Virus record (IMG/VR): IMGVR_UViG_3300009149_000011
Coordinates: 1-64,000 of that record
Reading direction: 5' to 3' (one strand)
Source of the DNA: a virus
Length of the DNA stretch: 64,000 nucleotides
In this document: positions 57,124 to 64,000 of the stretch, piece after piece
Layout: every line of letters starts with the position of its first letter
Position numbering within the stretch: position 1 is the first letter of the stretch
The notes under the pieces: generated by a model
Databases searched by the model: none
Seen by the model: the letters and a program-made list of their open reading frames with translations, nothing else
Told to the model about the DNA's origin: nothing
Made by a program: the position numbers and the translations under genes

Positions 57124-57154
57124 CAAAATTACAAAAAGTTCAAACTAATATCAA
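57124..57154 (-). promoter_or_regulatory. Bacteroidota-type promoter of tmRNA
   Basis: Minus strand TTG (57154-57152), exactly 20 nt, TAATTTTG (57131-57124). Predicted start of transcription falls a few nt upstream of the acceptor piece of the tmRNA. Confidence 0.75.
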
Positions 57155-57177
57155 ATTATTTTGATATTATTTTAATA

Positions 57178-57465
57178 TTAGTATAAATCATCTAAAAATA
57201 CGGGCGTAGTTTCACCTAAATAACCTCCAATTATGTTATAGTAAAAATACTCCAAAGCATCCTCGTGAGTCATATCATCCTTCATAAGGATATCTATGAT
57301 TCCCTTCTTACTGTATAATACGGCCATATCATTTCCGAATTTCTCTACAACCCCTACTATAGCATCGTCTAATCCATCGAAGAATATCAATCCATAATCT
57401 TCATCATAGTTTTGCTCTATCTCTTCACGTTTAGATATCTTTTTAATCTCTTTTTTTTCGCTCAT
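57178..57465 (-). CDS. conserved phage-type hypothetical protein, 95 aa
   Basis: Start set at 57465 (MSEKKEIKKISKREE) where TAATG overlaps the upstream stop. FFDGLDDAIVGVVEKFGNDM, IIDILMKDDMTHEDALEYFY and GGYLGETTPVF are the marks of a very common uncharacterised phage family. Confidence 0.75.
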   Translation of the reverse strand: MSEKKEIKKISKREEIEQNYDEDYGLIFFDGLDDAIVGVVEKFGNDMAVLYSKKGIIDILMKDDMTHEDALEYFYYNIIGGYLGETTPVFLDDLY

Positions 57466-57656
57466 TATTTTGGTTTTCTTATTGCTAATTGATATACGGT
57501 TATCGGCCATGTTAATGTTACTGCTATTATCATAATCAGCTCTTTTTTAGGGACAGTTTGCTCCAAGTTAGTACCATACTTAAAAAGAAGCAAAGTAGAT
57601 AACGAGAAACAACCACCCATCAAAAAATACATTGAAATATATAATCCCCAGTCCAT
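57465..57656 (-). CDS. two-helix membrane protein, 63 aa
   Basis: Hydrophobic segments at about 3-24 and 38-56 separated by KYGTNLEQTVPKK. One-base overlaps with both neighbours. Function unknown. Confidence 0.5.
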   Translation of the reverse strand: MDWGLYISMYFLMGGCFSLSTLLLFKYGTNLEQTVPKKELIMIIAVTLTWPITVYQLAIRKPK

Positions 57657-58624
57657 TAGAAGTTTGTTTCTATAATCTTTTTTACTGGAAAAAATTCATT
57701 TACAGCACTAGACTCCTCGTCTTTATTAAACTTGTTACCATCCCAAAGAAAAGCCGATGCGTGAGTTGATCTTTGTATATATTTAATTACAAAATTATAC
57801 AACTCAACAAATGGCTGATCCTGTTTAAATCCTGGTAAAGTCATTCCCCAATAATTTAAAAAGAACTCCATAAATACCTCCAAATGAGCCGATCCCACAT
57901 GTTTCCAGTAATCTGCTGTCGGAGTCCATATATCTGTGTGAGGATGCACATCTACTATAGCTGAGGCAATTGCGAAACAAGCTTCATCAGGAACTTGTTG
58001 AGCCCATTTACTCATTTCAATATCAACGTCTCCATTAGACACCGCATCATATACCTCTAATGCTTTGTCAAACAATTTTTCAGCTGAGCCTCCTTTCTTC
58101 CAATAAATAAAGTGGCTATGTATTTGAGACATTGTTCCTTCTTTTAAATCAAAAGCTTTTGCAAAATTACCAACAGTACCCCAGTCCATTATTTTTTGAT
58201 TTGACTTTTTAGCAATGTCAAATTTACCAGAAACATATGAAGTAAAATCATGCTCCTGCAATTCATACATAAGCCATGAGACCTTTTTACCAGGAAACCA
58301 TAATGAATCAGAATCAATAAATGCAACTTCATCAAACGGGTTATAATGATTAATCATGCATTTAAATCTACTAGGCATCATAACGTCATCAACGTATAAA
58401 TCCTCCCTTTTAGCTAATATCTTTAAAGTGAATATCTTTTGCTGTTTATAATCCAATTCTGCAAACACCTCATCGCCATAATATATAATGGCAATTGGTA
58501 TTGTAGGGTCTTCAGATCTAATGCTTAGAGCTAGATTGTAGGCATACTTGCCATACACCGATTGCCCTGCCGCAAACAATAATACCCCTTTAGATAAATC
58601 TGTTTTTTCAGTTTTTACTCCCAT
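57656..58624 (-). CDS. GT-A-fold glycosyltransferase-like protein, 322 aa
   Basis: SKGVLLFAAGQSVYGKYAYN start, then EVAFIDSDSLWFPGKKVSWL: the DSD is the metal/nucleotide-sugar-binding DxD motif. HSHFIYWKKGGSAEKLFDKA and VPDEACFAIASAI fit the acceptor side of nucleotide-diphospho-sugar transferases. Similar proteins occur in large phages. Acceptor unknown. Confidence 0.75.
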   Translation of the reverse strand: MGVKTEKTDLSKGVLLFAAGQSVYGKYAYNLALSIRSEDPTIPIAIIYYGDEVFAELDYKQQKIFTLKILAKREDLYVDDVMMPSRFKCMINHYNPFDEVAFIDSDSLWFPGKKVSWLMYELQEHDFTSYVSGKFDIAKKSNQKIMDWGTVGNFAKAFDLKEGTMSQIHSHFIYWKKGGSAEKLFDKALEVYDAVSNGDVDIEMSKWAQQVPDEACFAIASAIVDVHPHTDIWTPTADYWKHVGSAHLEVFMEFFLNYWGMTLPGFKQDQPFVELYNFVIKYIQRSTHASAFLWDGNKFNKDEESSAVNEFFPVKKIIETNF

Positions 58625-59127
58625 TAGAAATCTTCGTTTTTTACTTTAATGTCTGCGTAGTAATCAGCAAACTCTTTCTTTTCCCAAGAAAGTCTAGTGT
58701 CAATCTTTCCATCTTCCCAACCTCTACCAGACTTCATTCTCTTAATTCTTATATCCTCATCAATGTCAAATCCAATCACCACAAATTGATCATGGTATTC
58801 TTTAGGTATCTTGGATATACCTGAAGGAGTCATGATAAAAAGGTCAAATAACTCAAACTGTTCTTTGGTGGTGCCGTAATAATCAGATATCACCGTTCCA
58901 TCTTCCAATTTGTTATCAACTCTATCATATTCAAGCCACATATCTTGCTCTATCATACCTTCAAAATCTTCTTTAGTTATAAAAAGGTAATCCTCTCCAT
59001 TAACTTCTCCAGGTCTTGGATCTCTAGTAGTAAATGAAACGCCTAATTTAAAACCTTTAGTTTCAAACTTTTTTCTAGCGTAATCTTTTCCAGATGCGGA
59101 TGGCCCGCATAAAATAACTTTTCCCAT
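58624..59127 (-). CDS. gmk: guanylate kinase, 167 aa
   Basis: P-loop GPSASGKDYA (Asp follows GK where Ser/Thr is usual), GMP-binding segment SFTTRDPRPGEVNGEDYLFI with the conserved Arg, Glu and Tyr, and a WEYDRV-like core (MWLEYDRVDNKL). Converts (d)GMP to (d)GDP for genome synthesis. Shorter than bacterial Gmk (about 200 aa); lid region present but compact. Confidence 0.8.
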   Translation of the reverse strand: MGKVILCGPSASGKDYARKKFETKGFKLGVSFTTRDPRPGEVNGEDYLFITKEDFEGMIEQDMWLEYDRVDNKLEDGTVISDYYGTTKEQFELFDLFIMTPSGISKIPKEYHDQFVVIGFDIDEDIRIKRMKSGRGWEDGKIDTRLSWEKKEFADYYADIKVKNEDF

Positions 59128-59149
59128 TGTATTATACTTTTATCTTTCT

Positions 59150-59977
59150 TTAACTATTAGTGCTATATTTACCGTTTATAGATCTTCGATCTTTGTTCCT
59201 TTGAATAAATTCAATCATTTGCTGATTTTGTTGTTGAGCTAATATAGCATCAGAATGAGCTCTTTCTTCAGCTCTAATCTTCATTTCTGACCTACGTTCA
59301 TCTGAAATGTTTGGGACCTTATCCCAATAGCTTGCCGCACTATTACTTATAGATGCGTTATGAGATTGCATTTGATCTCCCGCTACACTTACATGATTAT
59401 TATGAGTTGCAGAAACGGTATCTGATACAGATATAAGTCTAATCTTAGGCTTTTTTCTACCAACAATTACTCTACTTGACCACCAATGTTTAAAGTCCTT
59501 ACTCATCCTACTATCTTTCTCGAAAATAGGAAATTTGTCTTGATACGTTATTATAAATTCATTAGATAAAATTTGAGTTTGCCAAATAACTTCCCAACAT
59601 CTATCATCTAGATATTTTATATGACCCCTAATGAAAGACTCACTCATTTCTTGATATTTACACACCAAAAACCAATTAATTTCTTCTTTGAAGCTTTCTA
59701 TAAAAGCTTCTGAAACAATTTGATCTTTTATAACCAAGGGCCATTCAATGTATTCAAAGTATGCTTCTAAAACTTCCTCTGGAATAAAGTAGTCTTGAGA
59801 AATAGATGTTATAACTTTCTCTATAGCAGAGAACTTTAGATTACGTGCATATTCTGCAGCATCACTGTAAGGGCTTACGATAACTCCATCTTCTTTATTC
59901 AAATAACTTTCAGCTATGTACTTTCTAGTTTCCTTGAATATAAGTTTCTCAGCTAAAGATATACTAATCTCTTTCAT
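59150..59977 (-). CDS. helical-repeat protein, 275 aa
   Basis: Repeated helix pairs such as EEVLEAYFEYIEWPLVIKDQ, SEAFIESFKEEINWFLVCKY and SESFIRGHIKYLDDRCWEVI, the same repeat as in 21856-22884 and 60009-60734 (LS..FI......W..I...Q). A long Ser/Gln-rich tail follows. Function unknown. Confidence 0.6.
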   Translation of the reverse strand: MKEISISLAEKLIFKETRKYIAESYLNKEDGVIVSPYSDAAEYARNLKFSAIEKVITSISQDYFIPEEVLEAYFEYIEWPLVIKDQIVSEAFIESFKEEINWFLVCKYQEMSESFIRGHIKYLDDRCWEVIWQTQILSNEFIITYQDKFPIFEKDSRMSKDFKHWWSSRVIVGRKKPKIRLISVSDTVSATHNNHVSVAGDQMQSHNASISNSAASYWDKVPNISDERRSEMKIRAEERAHSDAILAQQQNQQMIEFIQRNKDRRSINGKYSTNS

Positions 59978-60008
59978 CTTGCGTTTTAATTCAAGACAAA
60001 TATAGGAA

Positions 60009-60734
60009 TTAATTATCTCTTAAGCAAATAGGAGATACTTCAAAATTCACAATCACAGATATTCCTAATGGGTATTCGCCAATTCCCTCTACAGGTTCCA
60101 CTTGTAGATTTATATAAGAAACTTTATCTCCAGAATTTAGACTGTCATGAATAGATGAGAATAGAGACACTTCAAACAGGTTATGCTTCTTTCTGAGGTC
60201 ATCCACGATTCCTACAAGCTCATCCTTTGAAACATCTGACTTAAACCCGTTAAAAAATGCTTCATAAATGTCTAGATTAAATTGAGCGGCTCTTTGAAAC
60301 ACGTGAAAAGATATGTTGTTTCCATGCTCTTTTTCAAAGTAAGATTTTAAATCTGAAGCTTCTAAATTTGTAAATATTTCGTGTATATGATGAGAGTCCC
60401 TACTGACATATCTATATAGCCTACTCCTATCATCGTTGTGTTGAGCAAAATGCTCTACCATATCCAATAATACATTTTCATCCCCTTTAGCATCCAGCTC
60501 AGCTAATGTATATATTGCTTTATATTTATCATATCTATCACCCAGGTAATCTTTATGATTCTCTAAAAATTCCCTTGATAGCTTTTGTTTTTTTAATACT
60601 AGATCTATATTTATAAACTCTATAAACTCGGAAAGAAATTCTTCAGGTATTTCTTCATGATTATCATATATAGCATCCCAATCGTCACCGCCATTTACAT
60701 CTTCAAGAATCTGTTCCTTTAATAATTCAGTCAT
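60009..60734 (-). CDS. helical-repeat protein, 241 aa
   Basis: EEFLSEFIEFINIDLVLKKQ and SREFLENHKDYLGDRYDKYK repeat the helix-pair motif of its neighbour at 59150. The second half is a different beta/helical domain (LQVEPVEGIGEYPLGISVIV). Ends near a terminator of the next unit. Confidence 0.55.
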   Translation of the reverse strand: MTELLKEQILEDVNGGDDWDAIYDNHEEIPEEFLSEFIEFINIDLVLKKQKLSREFLENHKDYLGDRYDKYKAIYTLAELDAKGDENVLLDMVEHFAQHNDDRSRLYRYVSRDSHHIHEIFTNLEASDLKSYFEKEHGNNISFHVFQRAAQFNLDIYEAFFNGFKSDVSKDELVGIVDDLRKKHNLFEVSLFSSIHDSLNSGDKVSYINLQVEPVEGIGEYPLGISVIVNFEVSPICLRDN

Positions 60735-60772
60735 GTAAAAAATATACTATTATGAATTATTAAAATAAAGCA

Positions 60773-60806
60773 AAAAAAAGGAGACCTTAATAGGTCTCCT
60801 TTTTAA
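60773..60806 (-). terminator. intrinsic terminator
   Basis: GGAGACC and GGTCTCC stem with a short TTAATA loop, followed on the minus strand by TTTTTTT. It is 7 nt after the stop of 60813-61520. Confidence 0.88.
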
Positions 60807-60812
60807 TATTAT

Positions 60813-61520
60813 TTACTCATCATCATTATAAACGTAATTATCATCTTTCAATTTGTAATTACTTTTATAGTCGGGCCTTAATTGGAATGCTAGTTCATAA
60901 GACTCTCTTGAACCTCCTTCTAAAGAGCGTATTTGAGATACTCCATCCGACATGCTCATGATTCCACAATTATACCCAATATCCTCAGAGCTCCATTCAT
61001 ATTTAATTTCAACATCAGGAAACTTCTGCCCCAACTTTTCAATTAAATCAGGAACCCCACTCCAAGGTGTTTCAAATGTAAATATGTCTTCTGAAACTTT
61101 TTGGCAACAATAACTATTCCACTTAACTCCCCAATTTTCCCTATTCCAATTGCCCCACCAATTAGGCAAGTGATCAACCTCACTTTGGCTAGGCTCGTCA
61201 TTATAAGCTGGATCGTCCAGTGGTGGCTTTACAATTTTTCCAAAATCAGGAAGCTGATCCCATGCGTCATCAAAGTAAGGCACGTATCCTTCTGGAACAC
61301 CTTCCACAGGCTCCCCCTCTCTTCTTTTGAAGATATTTGTTTTCTCGTCTAACCAGCCATATTCTACATTATCATCATCGATATATTTCGTATATGTCCT
61401 ACCTCCATCAAAAGAGTAATGCTCTCTCTTCTTATGATGAGTGGTAATAGAGTCTATAACTTTTTTTACCAAGTCTGGATCTCCTATTATCTGTATTCTA
61501 TTCTTTATGTGATTTGGCAT
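60813..61520 (-). CDS. DUF1281/Api92-like protein, 235 aa
   Basis: MPNHIKNRIQIIGDPDLVKK opening, NWGNWNRENWGVKWN (W...WGTKW motif) and FETPWSGVPDLIEKLGQKFP are the three signatures of the Api92-like ferredoxin-fold family, common in phages and plasmids, function unknown. Confidence 0.75.
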   Translation of the reverse strand: MPNHIKNRIQIIGDPDLVKKVIDSITTHHKKREHYSFDGGRTYTKYIDDDNVEYGWLDEKTNIFKRREGEPVEGVPEGYVPYFDDAWDQLPDFGKIVKPPLDDPAYNDEPSQSEVDHLPNWWGNWNRENWGVKWNSYCCQKVSEDIFTFETPWSGVPDLIEKLGQKFPDVEIKYEWSSEDIGYNCGIMSMSDGVSQIRSLEGGSRESYELAFQLRPDYKSNYKLKDDNYVYNDDE

Positions 61521-61523
61521 ATC

Positions 61524-61988
61524 TTATTGTTGTTTAAGTAATACGGCCTCCATTACATGATGTTCATCTTGCGTTCCAGGTAAAGTTTTATAACCTTTTT
61601 TAATATGTATAGCATCAAACTTAGGCTTGTCGTCTATAATATCCATAAAGTGAATTTGATCGATAACTTCTCCAATGTCAGGCTTTAAGAAAAATCTTGA
61701 TGATGATTTGCATAAGAACTGTATTGTTTTGTATTCAACAAGGCCCAGCAAAGGATCATCTACAGTTTCAATAATATCAAACGTAAGAGAAACTCTTCTT
61801 AGTTTTTCTTTTAATCTTTCCATAGATGAATCACTTAATGGGTAGTATCCAAATACAGTACCTTCACCTTTATGTATCTTAGAAACTATTTTAACGTTTT
61901 CTAAAATAGAAACTAACTTTTCATCTGATACGTTTTTATAGTTGTAATACAACTGCGAAATTGGCGCTTCTTTTGTCTCCATAATCAA
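61524..61988 (-). CDS. hypothetical protein, 154 aa
   Basis: Starts MIMETKEAPISQLYYNYKNV; alternating strands and helices, ending with GYKTLPGTQDEHHVMEAVLL. No family recognised. ATGA overlap with 61985. Confidence 0.5.
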   Translation of the reverse strand: MIMETKEAPISQLYYNYKNVSDEKLVSILENVKIVSKIHKGEGTVFGYYPLSDSSMERLKEKLRRVSLTFDIIETVDDPLLGLVEYKTIQFLCKSSSRFFLKPDIGEVIDQIHFMDIIDDKPKFDAIHIKKGYKTLPGTQDEHHVMEAVLLKQQ

Positions 61989-62254
61989 TCTTCCTCTAAG
62001 TAAAGTTTAGCAAATGGATTCATTTTGAATGTTCTGACAAATTCGTACTGTTTGCCTTTAGGTATTGCATCTAATACTTGTCTAATGTCTGGAGTATCGT
62101 TAATGATAAATCCTCCAGTCATAATCACCTCTTCACCTTTTCTTTGAATAGCTGCTAGATGGTTTTTTTTGTTAATTCTATTAGCTATTAAAATAACTTC
62201 TTCGTAACCCCCAGTGCTAGGGGTTATATGCAATACGTTCATAAATTCATCCAT
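61985..62254 (-). CDS. hypothetical protein, 89 aa
   Basis: Start taken at MDEFMNVLHITPSTGGYEEV (62254); the frame is open further but would run into the tRNA at 62266. MNVLHI at 62242 is another option. Beta-rich (LAAIQRKGEEVIMTGGFIIN). No family. Confidence 0.5.
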   Translation of the reverse strand: MDEFMNVLHITPSTGGYEEVILIANRINKKNHLAAIQRKGEEVIMTGGFIINDTPDIRQVLDAIPKGKQYEFVRTFKMNPFAKLYLEED

Positions 62255-62265
62255 TTTAAAGTTAG

Positions 62266-62338
62266 AGGGAGTGATGGGGCTCGAACCCACGACCACGGTG
62301 TTAGAGACCGCTGTTCTAACCAGCTGAACTACACTCCC
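62266..62338 (-). tRNA. amber-suppressor-type tRNA (anticodon CTA)
   Basis: Complete cloverleaf: acceptor GGGAGTG/CACTCCC, D arm GTTCAGCTGGTTAGAAC, anticodon stem GCGGT/ACCGT with loop CTCTAAC (U33, anticodon CTA, A37), T arm GTGGG-TTCGAGC-CCCAT, U73. CTA reads UAG. The amino acid it carries cannot be read from sequence with certainty; the acceptor GGGAGTG equals that of tRNA-Tyr at 38897. Confidence 0.88.
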
Positions 62339-62409
62339 ATATACTTCTATAACGAATGAATGTTATATTTGTTGCATGTATTGTAAAATATTGTATAGCA
62401 AGTAATGTT

Positions 62410-63318
62410 TTATATACTATTCAGTAGATCTGAGATGTATTTTGGAGGAGTTTCTTCTGGATCATTATCGTTTTCAACAGATCCTTTAATCCACTCAGAA
62501 ATGTCAGCAATGTCGTTTAGATCGTATTTATCATCCAATCCCGACTCTTTCATTTGATCTAGCCAAGCACTCCACGCTTTTTCTCTACCTTTCTCAACCA
62601 AGTCATACAAAAACCCTTTTAGTAAAGGGTTGTTTATTTTTTCTAATACAGATTTATCAATATGCTTATCATTTGAATCATTAAAAGCTTTTTCTAATTC
62701 ATTAAACCAAGCTTTTATTTCTGGTTTTAGATCAAGCTTTTCTAGTATAATAACAAAAAACTCTTTATCTCTATCTGTGTTGAATTTCTTTACATCATAA
62801 ACATCCGCTATATGATTATTTGTCTTCCCTTTAACTTTCATAGCATTTACTGCTTCTGATTTATCGGAGGTTATCTTCATTACCTTTCCATCTCCAATAT
62901 CATGAGCTGGCCCAAACATCCCCTTCCCTATAAAAGAAGATTTTTCAATACCCATTTTAGATTTTATTTTATCTAACATAGTTTCTTCATTCAAGTCTAA
63001 CCCCTCTGGCTCCTGATTAAAAGAAGAATAGTAATCACCAAACCCAAGATCGAAAACACCTAGATTTCCATTTGTTTTAATTCCTAAATTATCGACATTA
63101 ATAAAGTCTTTAGAATCAATACCACTTTCCCTTACTTCAGATACTAATGAGATAAATTGCTGTAGCACTTTCTTTAACTTATCATCCAACATGGGAACTT
63201 CAAACAATGAAGCGTCAGACCCATCATGTATATTAGAAATAAAGTCTTTAAAACTAACTTTCTTTTGCTCTAATAAAGCTCTTCTAACCTCTTCTTGTAT
63301 GATGTTTATAATATCCAT
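62410..63318 (-). CDS. protein-kinase-like protein with permuted motif order, 302 aa
   Basis: MDIINIIQEEVRRALLEQKK opening (shared IIxEEI motif). FIGKGMFGPAHDIGDGKVMK with KIT is a Gly-rich loop plus invariant-type Lys, and FVIILEKLD a hinge. NVDNLGIKTNGNLGVFDLG and FGDY, which resembles the catalytic loop and DFG segment (..N.G....GNL...DFG), comes before the Gly-rich loop, not after. So it may be a circularly permuted or degenerate kinase. No clear HRD Asp. Confidence 0.55.
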   Translation of the reverse strand: MDIINIIQEEVRRALLEQKKVSFKDFISNIHDGSDASLFEVPMLDDKLKKVLQQFISLVSEVRESGIDSKDFINVDNLGIKTNGNLGVFDLGFGDYYSSFNQEPEGLDLNEETMLDKIKSKMGIEKSSFIGKGMFGPAHDIGDGKVMKITSDKSEAVNAMKVKGKTNNHIADVYDVKKFNTDRDKEFFVIILEKLDLKPEIKAWFNELEKAFNDSNDKHIDKSVLEKINNPLLKGFLYDLVEKGREKAWSAWLDQMKESGLDDKYDLNDIADISEWIKGSVENDNDPEETPPKYISDLLNSI

Positions 63319-63342
63319 ATATATAAATATTGTAAAATATTG

Positions 63343-63481
63343 TAGCGTAGAGAGGAGTCGAACCTCTACTTAATCATTATAAACATTAGAACCGCCGCAA
63401 GCAGGAGTTGCCCCAAATTTCACGCGCCATGAAACTCTTCTAATGCCTATTACTTTGGGTATACCCAATTGTAACTACGCT
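63343..63481 (-). ncRNA. oversized tRNA-like RNA (about 139 nt)
   Basis: Acceptor AGCGTAG/CTACGCT, D-like arm TTAC/GTAA with an extra GGGTATACCC hairpin, T arm AGAGG-TTCGACT-CCTCT. In the anticodon position an 8-bp stem CATTAGAA/TTCTAATG encloses about 46 nt with their own stems (GAGTT/AACTC, TTTCA/TGAAA). Looks like a tRNA with an inserted domain or intron. Confidence 0.5.
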
Positions 63482-63573
63482 GGCCAAATAGTGAAAGCGG
63501 TTTCTCAATACCTCTGATTTAACCCTTGCAATGGGGTACCCTTTCATGCTATACCAGTAAACACGTACTATTG

Positions 63574-63649
63574 CGCCCAAGGAAGGATTCGAACCTCCAA
63601 ACATAAACTTTGCGGAATTTATGACATCATACCGTTTGATGTCTTGGGC
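63574..63649 (-). tRNA. tRNA-like gene, anticodon arm with CCGCAA loop
   Basis: Acceptor GCCCAAG/CTTGGGC, D arm CATC/GATG and T arm GGAGG-TTCGAAT-CCTTC are normal. The anticodon arm is 22 nt: CATAAATT/AGTTTATG closing the 6-nt loop CCGCAA, so there is no U33 and no ordinary 7-nt loop. Confidence 0.55.
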
Positions 63650-63655
63650 AACTTG

Positions 63656-63733
63656 AGCTCCTGGAAGGGATCGAACCTCCGAACTTTCTAAACCTTGCGG
63701 GGTTTAGCGCTTATACCAACCAGCCACAGGAGC
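63656..63733 (-). tRNA. tRNA-like gene, anticodon arm with CCGCAA loop
   Basis: Acceptor GCTCCTG/CAGGAGC, T arm GGAGG-TTCGATC-CCTTC. Anticodon arm 20 nt: CTAAACC/GGTTTAG (7 bp) closing CCGCAA. Same hexaloop as its neighbours. Confidence 0.55.
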
Positions 63734-63738
63734 ATTTT

Positions 63739-63813
63739 GAGCGAAGGGGTAGAATCGAACTACCGTACTATAGGTTTGCGGACCTATCGCCTAACCACTC
63801 GGCAACCTTCGCT
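63739..63813 (-). tRNA. tRNA-Cys-like gene, anticodon arm with CCGCAA loop
   Basis: Acceptor AGCGAAG/CTTCGCT, D region GCCGAGTGGTTAGGC as in tRNA-Cys, T arm GGTAG-TTCGATT-CTACC. Anticodon arm ATAGGT/ACCTAT closes CCGCAA: like the Cys loop CTGCAAA but with C33 and one A fewer. Confidence 0.6.
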
Positions 63814-63814
63814 T

Positions 63815-63841
63815 ATAGGGTTCTTATTTATAGAACCCTAG
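63815..63841 (-). terminator. hairpin overlapping a stop codon
   Basis: TAGGGTTC and GAACCCTA pair across a 9-11 nt AT loop that contains the TAA of the 63824 gene. Possible terminator or processing signal before the tRNA cluster. Confidence 0.5.
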
Positions 63842-64000
63842 CTTTTCTGCTTTAAAAGCTACTCTCGCAGCTTCAGTTTTCGCAAGAAGATCTTTATACT
63901 CTTTTCTCAAAGAATCAATCTTTTGCTCTTTTTTAGATTTCTCAACATAGATCTTATCCATATCTTGAACTCTTGTCTTTAGGAAGTGAAGAAGTATGTT
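63824..64000 (-). CDS. coiled-coil protein, 5' end beyond the window
   Basis: The frame is open from the window edge to TAA at 63824: VEKSKKEQKIDSLRKEYKDL then LAKTEAARVAFKAEKLGFYK, a charged heptad coiled coil. Start codon not in view, so only the last 58 residues are known. Confidence 0.55.
   Translation of the reverse strand, partial: NILLHFLKTRVQDMDKIYVEKSKKEQKIDSLRKEYKDLLAKTEAARVAFKAEKLGFYK

Noticed and set aside
63482-63573. Possible additional tRNA with loop CATTGCAA
   Set aside because: An ACCC/GGGT hairpin and a D-like stretch exist but no acceptor stem or T arm; nothing else is recognisable in these 92 nt.
1-64000. Genome-wide reassignment of TAG as a sense codon
   Set aside because: About a dozen genes in the window end in TAG, and reading through gives only short junk or antisense extensions (for example at 13452 the extension is antisense to the homing endonuclease). 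Only the 11671 TAG sits in conserved coding sequence.

Overview
The window is AT-rich DNA that I read as part of a very large virus (or phage-plasmid) of a Bacteroidota host. Four things point to that host. One secreted protein ends in a type IX secretion sorting domain. Five intergenic sites match the Bacteroidota housekeeping promoter TTG-N20-TAnnTTTG exactly. Start codons show little Shine-Dalgarno signal. The tmRNA tag begins Gly-Glu as in Bacteroidota. Almost every gene is on the minus strand, packed with 1-4 nt ATGA/TAATG overlaps. I saw no ribosomal-protein, rRNA or central-metabolism genes. No capsid, tail or terminase gene is recognisable either, so 'phage' is an inference from gene style, tRNA clusters and homing endonucleases.

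Layout. 0-3.7 kb: short single genes separated by imperfect palindromes, like a cassette array. 3.7-12.6 kb: tightly packed small unknown genes with an O-heptosyltransferase-like protein, an esterase, a NUDIX hydrolase, a secreted DRGH nuclease and a CsaA-like tRNA-binding protein. 12.6-22.9 kb: a plus-strand GIY-YIG homing endonuclease, a WGR-PARP, an RF1-type release factor needing a +1 frameshift, and an SPFH lipoprotein. 22.9-26.4 kb: first tRNA cluster. 26.5-37.8 kb: M42 peptidase, PspC, an RNase P RNA candidate, a repeat protein, LOG-like and metalloprotease genes. 37.8-41 kb: second tRNA cluster with HNH endonucleases. 41-48.8 kb: proteins sharing an IIxEEIxxFL amino terminus, an FkbM methyltransferase, the T9SS cargo, ParB-like proteins and an XRE regulator. 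48.8-54.3 kb: NUDIX, a NitT/TauT-type ABC transporter with an OmpA-fused binding protein, and two coiled-coil membrane-stress-like proteins. 54.3-57.1 kb: nucleotidase, DUF3228-like protein, two CAT tRNAs and a tmRNA. 57.2-64 kb: glycosyltransferase, guanylate kinase, helical-repeat proteins, an amber-reading tRNA, a kinase-like protein and a last cluster of unusual tRNA-like genes.

The most interesting theme is a near-complete translation kit: more than 20 tRNA genes, a CUA-anticodon tRNA, a tmRNA whose parts are in circularly permuted order, a minimal RNase P RNA, and an RF1-type release factor. The release factor is interrupted at CUU-UAG-C, an amber version of the prfB autoregulatory frameshift. 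An amber codon also interrupts an otherwise intact repeat protein. TAG still ends about a dozen genes, so the code is not globally reassigned; any UAG effect would be partial or regulatory. Many tRNA-like genes have abnormal anticodon arms (shortened, enlarged, or with the same CCGCAA loop), so the clusters hold either many decayed tRNAs or RNAs with another job.
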